Shown here: positions 61,657 to 64,000 of the stretch, in pieces
How the letters are laid out: each line of letters begins with the position of its first letter
Position numbering within the stretch: position 1 is the stretch's first letter
NCBI GenBank assembly: GCA_965216395.1
Contig: OZ244156.1
Coordinates: forward strand, 62,001-126,000
DNA from: CAZBXD01 sp965216395
GTDB lineage: Bacteria; Pseudomonadota; Alphaproteobacteria; Micavibrionales; SZUA-601
Reading direction: 5' to 3'
DNA: 64,000 nt
The notes under the pieces: model-generated
Databases searched by the model: none
Seen by the model: only the letters and a program-made list of their open reading frames with translations
Told to the model about the DNA's origin: nothing
Position numbers and translations under genes: made by a program

Positions 61657-61688
61657 AGACCCGCCTATTTTATGCAATAGACGGGTCT
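61657..61688 (-). terminator. Terminator after flp
   Basis: AGACCCG-(C)-CTATT / AATAG-(A)-CGGGTCT, a 12-pair stem with one mismatch. On the minus strand it is followed by CTTTTCG. Lies between flp and cpaA and would favour more flp than cpaA message. Confidence 0.75.
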
Positions 61689-61716
61689 TTCAATTTAAAA
61701 CAATAATAATTTTTTG

Positions 61717-61926
61717 TTACGGTGCCGCGTCAGCGCCAACTTGGTTCGCCGCCGTTTCTAATTCAGTGCCAAGATTACCAAAGAGTAATACGAGGTTATC
61801 ACCAAATGTAAACAGCACGGCCGCGATGGCAACAGAAACCGCTGCCGCGATCAGACCATATTCGATCGCTGTCGCACCGTTTTCATCCATCATGAATGCT
61901 TGTGCTTTTGAAATTAATTTTAACAT
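61717..61926 (-). CDS. flp: Flp/Fap-type pilin
   Basis: 69 residues from ATG 61926 with GAGGAG just upstream on the minus strand. Leader to Gly17, then ATAIEYGLIAAAVSVAIAAV: cleavage by CpaA after Gly17 leaves Glu at +5 and Tyr at +6, the Flp pattern, followed by a hydrophobic helix. A longer reading (ATG 61986) skips the ribosome-binding site. Major pilin. Confidence 0.93.
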   Translation of the reverse strand: MLKLISKAQAFMMDENGATAIEYGLIAAAVSVAIAAVLFTFGDNLVLLFGNLGTELETAANQVGADAAP

Positions 61927-62059
61927 GTTAACACTCCTCAAAATTGTTTTTAGGTTCATTAAAAATAACTTTGAACCCTCACACATCCCTTAATGGTAAT
62001 ATATTACTCTTAAACCAAAGTTAATTTGCATAATATTTTTTATAGTTAATATAAGTATG

Positions 62060-63346
62060 TTAACGCTGAATATGTAGGTTAGAAAGCTCATTACTGATGG
62101 TTTCAAAAGCATCAATGAGATCTGTTTGCGTTGGAGCATCATAATATTTTGATAAATCAGTGGCACACTGACGATAATAATCTTTTGTTGACTCGCTGAT
62201 ATTTGATTCAAATGTTACGGTGTAAATAAGTACGCCTTTTGATTTTAAATCTGTACATATTTCGGCAAATCTTTCGTTTAAATCATTGACGCTAATACTA
62301 TGATTGGATGTTAGTCCATAGGCACTATAAGTTGGGTGTACGGTGTTTTGACCGTCTGTCATCATAACAATAGCTTTGCGCCAAATTTCATCATTCCACT
62401 GCGCTCCTTCTGTGAAAGGGTATTCTGGCGATAGAATTCTTCCTCCCCAAACCATTCCGTAATTACCTAGGGTATGGCCATTAGCGTTCATATAATCAAT
62501 CGTATTGAATAAATTCGTTTGATTACTGGTCAAGGGTAACACAGTGGTGCGCGGACACCGATTATTCGGATTGCTTGAAGACGGATAACGATAGATGTCC
62601 CATGAACCTGTGGCTTCTTGTGTATCAAGGGGGTAATCTAGGGCTTCAATACAGCCCCGCCATTGCAAATTATCACTCTGGCTATATTCATAATTACTTG
62701 GGTTATTGACAAATGGCGTGTCATAAAAACTACCATCGGGATTTTCTCCTAACCCGTAATAGCCAACATTGACTGAATTACTGTAGGGTACCAATGCGAT
62801 TTTGATCGATTCATCATCCGGGGCTCGATCATATAGAATCGTCACAAAATTACGCGCGGCTGTACGCAAGGCACCAATATTATTATTGCTACTCATAGAG
62901 CCCGTATTATCCATGACCAGCGCCACTTCAATACCGCGTGTTTCCCGTTTTACTTGTGATTGGGTGCTTACGGTTATCGTGTCATAGCCAAAAATACGCA
63001 TAAATTTTGTATTCACATCGGCTTTTGCGCTGACAGTTAGAACTTGATCATCGATTTCTAACTGGAGGTCATAGGGTTCACCTAAACTGCTATAAGGATA
63101 ATTGGCATTAAAAAAATCTTCAAATCTTTGGCTAATTGTTTCTTGATCACCACTGGAAGAGGCGGCCGCTAGGGCGGATGCATCCAAAGATCGCGCCAAA
63201 CGATCGTGAACCAAATAAGCTTGTGCCATGTCAACGCTTAAACCCACGGCGGCAATAATAGCGGGAATAGCCAGACCAAATGTAATAGCAATAACGCCAT
63301 CGTCTTTTTGTAAAAATTGATAAAATTTTTGTTTCAACAGAGACAT
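62060..63346 (-). CDS. Tad-associated VWA-domain protein (TadG-like)
   Basis: 428 residues. N-terminal membrane segment within VIAITFGLAIPAIIAAVGLSVDMAQAYLVHDRL (pilin-like TadE/G start), then a von Willebrand A domain with the metal site DNTGSMSSNN and further TDGQNTVHP near residue 330. TadG-type proteins attach to the pilus system as minor pilus-like or adhesive components. Ends about 133 bases upstream of flp. Confidence 0.88.
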   Translation of the reverse strand: MSLLKQKFYQFLQKDDGVIAITFGLAIPAIIAAVGLSVDMAQAYLVHDRLARSLDASALAAASSSGDQETISQRFEDFFNANYPYSSLGEPYDLQLEIDDQVLTVSAKADVNTKFMRIFGYDTITVSTQSQVKRETRGIEVALVMDNTGSMSSNNNIGALRTAARNFVTILYDRAPDDESIKIALVPYSNSVNVGYYGLGENPDGSFYDTPFVNNPSNYEYSQSDNLQWRGCIEALDYPLDTQEATGSWDIYRYPSSSNPNNRCPRTTVLPLTSNQTNLFNTIDYMNANGHTLGNYGMVWGGRILSPEYPFTEGAQWNDEIWRKAIVMMTDGQNTVHPTYSAYGLTSNHSISVNDLNERFAEICTDLKSKGVLIYTVTFESNISESTKDYYRQCATDLSKYYDAPTQTDLIDAFETISNELSNLHIQR

Positions 63347-63348
63347 AT

Positions 63349-63885
63349 TTACTCCCTTGCTACGAAAGAGTTGCGCCGTCCACGCATGAAAGAAACTTCG
63401 CGCATATCAATCGGATTTAAAAACGTACTTGAAAATGTTGGTTCATAACGGTATTGCACAGTAACGGCAATTAATCCTTCATTTTCAACGCCTAAACCCT
63501 GACTTAAGGTTTCGACTTGATTATTTTCTGGCATATTGACGGTTTCGCGCCAGATCACTGTTGGTTCAGCGTCTTCACCTTGAAAACGAATAGATGCAAT
63601 ATCAATACCGAGGCTTTCTGTATTAAGCGGCTGCATCGCCAATTGTGCCGCGAGTACAGCATCATCAATATCAGCGTCACTGGCTGAAAGTTGTCTCGTT
63701 ACTAAATCTGCCGCCATTTGAGACGCGGTAATGACTTTTTTATTGGTTAAAATACCACTGCCGAGGTCAACCATACCAAGCAGTAAAATAAACATGATCG
63801 GAAAAACGAGAGCAAATTCCGTTGCCGCAATACCAGATTGATTTTTGATCCAAGTAGAAATAGCGATCTTTTTCTTAAAATTCAT
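63349..63885 (-). CDS. TadE/TadG-like minor pilin protein
   Basis: 178 residues from ATG 63885. An N-terminal basic stretch, then GIAATEFALVFPIMFILLLGMVDLGSGILTNKKV, the TadE signature with a conserved Glu in the hydrophobic helix. The remainder is a periplasmic beta-rich domain ending SFMRGRRNSFVARE. Directly precedes the VWA gene. Start chosen because it overlaps the upstream stop as ATGAATTTTAA, consistent with coupling. Confidence 0.88.
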   Translation of the reverse strand: MNFKKKIAISTWIKNQSGIAATEFALVFPIMFILLLGMVDLGSGILTNKKVITASQMAADLVTRQLSASDADIDDAVLAAQLAMQPLNTESLGIDIASIRFQGEDAEPTVIWRETVNMPENNQVETLSQGLGVENEGLIAVTVQYRYEPTFSSTFLNPIDMREVSFMRGRRNSFVARE

Positions 63886-64000
63886 AGGGCTCATTCCGTA
63901 CAGTTGCTGTCGCCATGATGAGTGCGGAGCGACTTGTTCCGCCCAGTAAATTTCCAAGCCATGGCGTGGCAAAATTAAATCGATACGCCGCCCGAACAAT
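63875..64000 (-). CDS. TadE/TadG-like protein, only C-terminus in window
   Basis: 41 codons and a stop (63875-63877), open to the window edge. The end GGTSRSALIMATATVRNEPYEF resembles the C-termini of TadE-like proteins (strand then VRNEP). It overlaps the next TadE gene by 11 bases. A partial call supported by frame, position and this short motif. Confidence 0.6.
   Translation of the reverse strand: MVRAAYRFNFATPWLGNLLGGTSRSALIMATATVRNEPYEF

Noticed and set aside
63349..63999. Longer TadE-like reading frame extending to the window edge
   Set aside because: The added 38 residues are out of frame with the partial TadE C-terminus that occupies the same bases and has the convincing end; ATG 63885 is the better start.
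1..64000. CRISPR array, insertion sequence, prophage or rRNA operon
   Set aside because: No direct-repeat/spacer series, transposase, integrase, phage structural gene or rRNA sequence was seen in a read through both strands.

Overview
The window looks like a contiguous piece of chromosome from an AT-rich alphaproteobacterium. Pointers are a CpaA-F type Tad pilus locus, a COQ9-family gene beside rpsU, a DUF1150 gene beside a small heat-shock gene, long-form HPF, and the lptC-lptA-lptB-rpoN-hpf-ptsN cluster. The gene set implies a Gram-negative cell that makes LPS, respires with succinate dehydrogenase and ubiquinone, and has a pilus machine. I cannot name a genus. Most proteins are ordinary housekeeping types. 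Between them sit single, even more AT-rich orphan genes that I do not recognise.

Layout. 1-2.7 kb (minus): rimK (cut by the window edge), a retropepsin-like RimK partner, tgt, rpmB. 2.8-9.2 kb: sdhC-sdhD-sdhA, then an inserted small orphan and a DUF4153 membrane protein, then sdhB. 9.2-13.1 kb: a short orphan, an XRE regulator with a striking operator array, recX, a GNAT enzyme, hslO and a lipoprotein. 13.2-20.1 kb: a large orphan, trkH, an OmpA-like protein, a DJ-1-like protein without the usual cysteine, prfB with its programmed frameshift, and three further orphans. 20.4-24.4 kb: mgtE, maeB and tRNA-Leu(GAG). 24.4-32.4 kb: an orphan, lipB, a protein-glutaminase-like gene and the ptsN-hpf-rpoN-lptB-lptA-lptC-kdsD series. 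32.4-38.8 kb: nrnA-like, N-formylglutamate amidohydrolase, rppH, MBL hydrolase, DUF1150, hsp20, a 2H phosphoesterase/secreted protein pair, fba, and two very small ORFs. 38.8-53.5 kb: clpA-clpS, fadD, rnhA, pcrA/uvrD, prmA, an M24 aminopeptidase, a HAD hydrolase, rpsU and COQ9, with four orphans in between. 53.6-64 kb (minus): an apparently complete Tad/Cpa locus running TadE - TadE/G - TadG(VWA) - Flp - CpaA - CpaB - CpaC - CpaD - CpaE - CpaF - TadB - TadC.

Points of most interest: (a) many of the orphan genes start behind near-consensus sigma-70 promoters with an extended TTGACATA -35 element, often with inverted repeats at or after the -10; (b) three perfect alternating octamers abut the ATG of the XRE regulator, suggesting leaderless, self-regulated expression; (c) a protein shows the Cys-His-Asp pattern of protein-glutamine deamidases; (d) Tgt has lost two of four zinc ligands and has Gly at the queuine-selectivity position; (e) the fba leader is a hairpin that contains its own ribosome-binding site. 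No CRISPR array, prophage, insertion sequence or rRNA was seen. All family calls are by eye from motifs; no database search was run.
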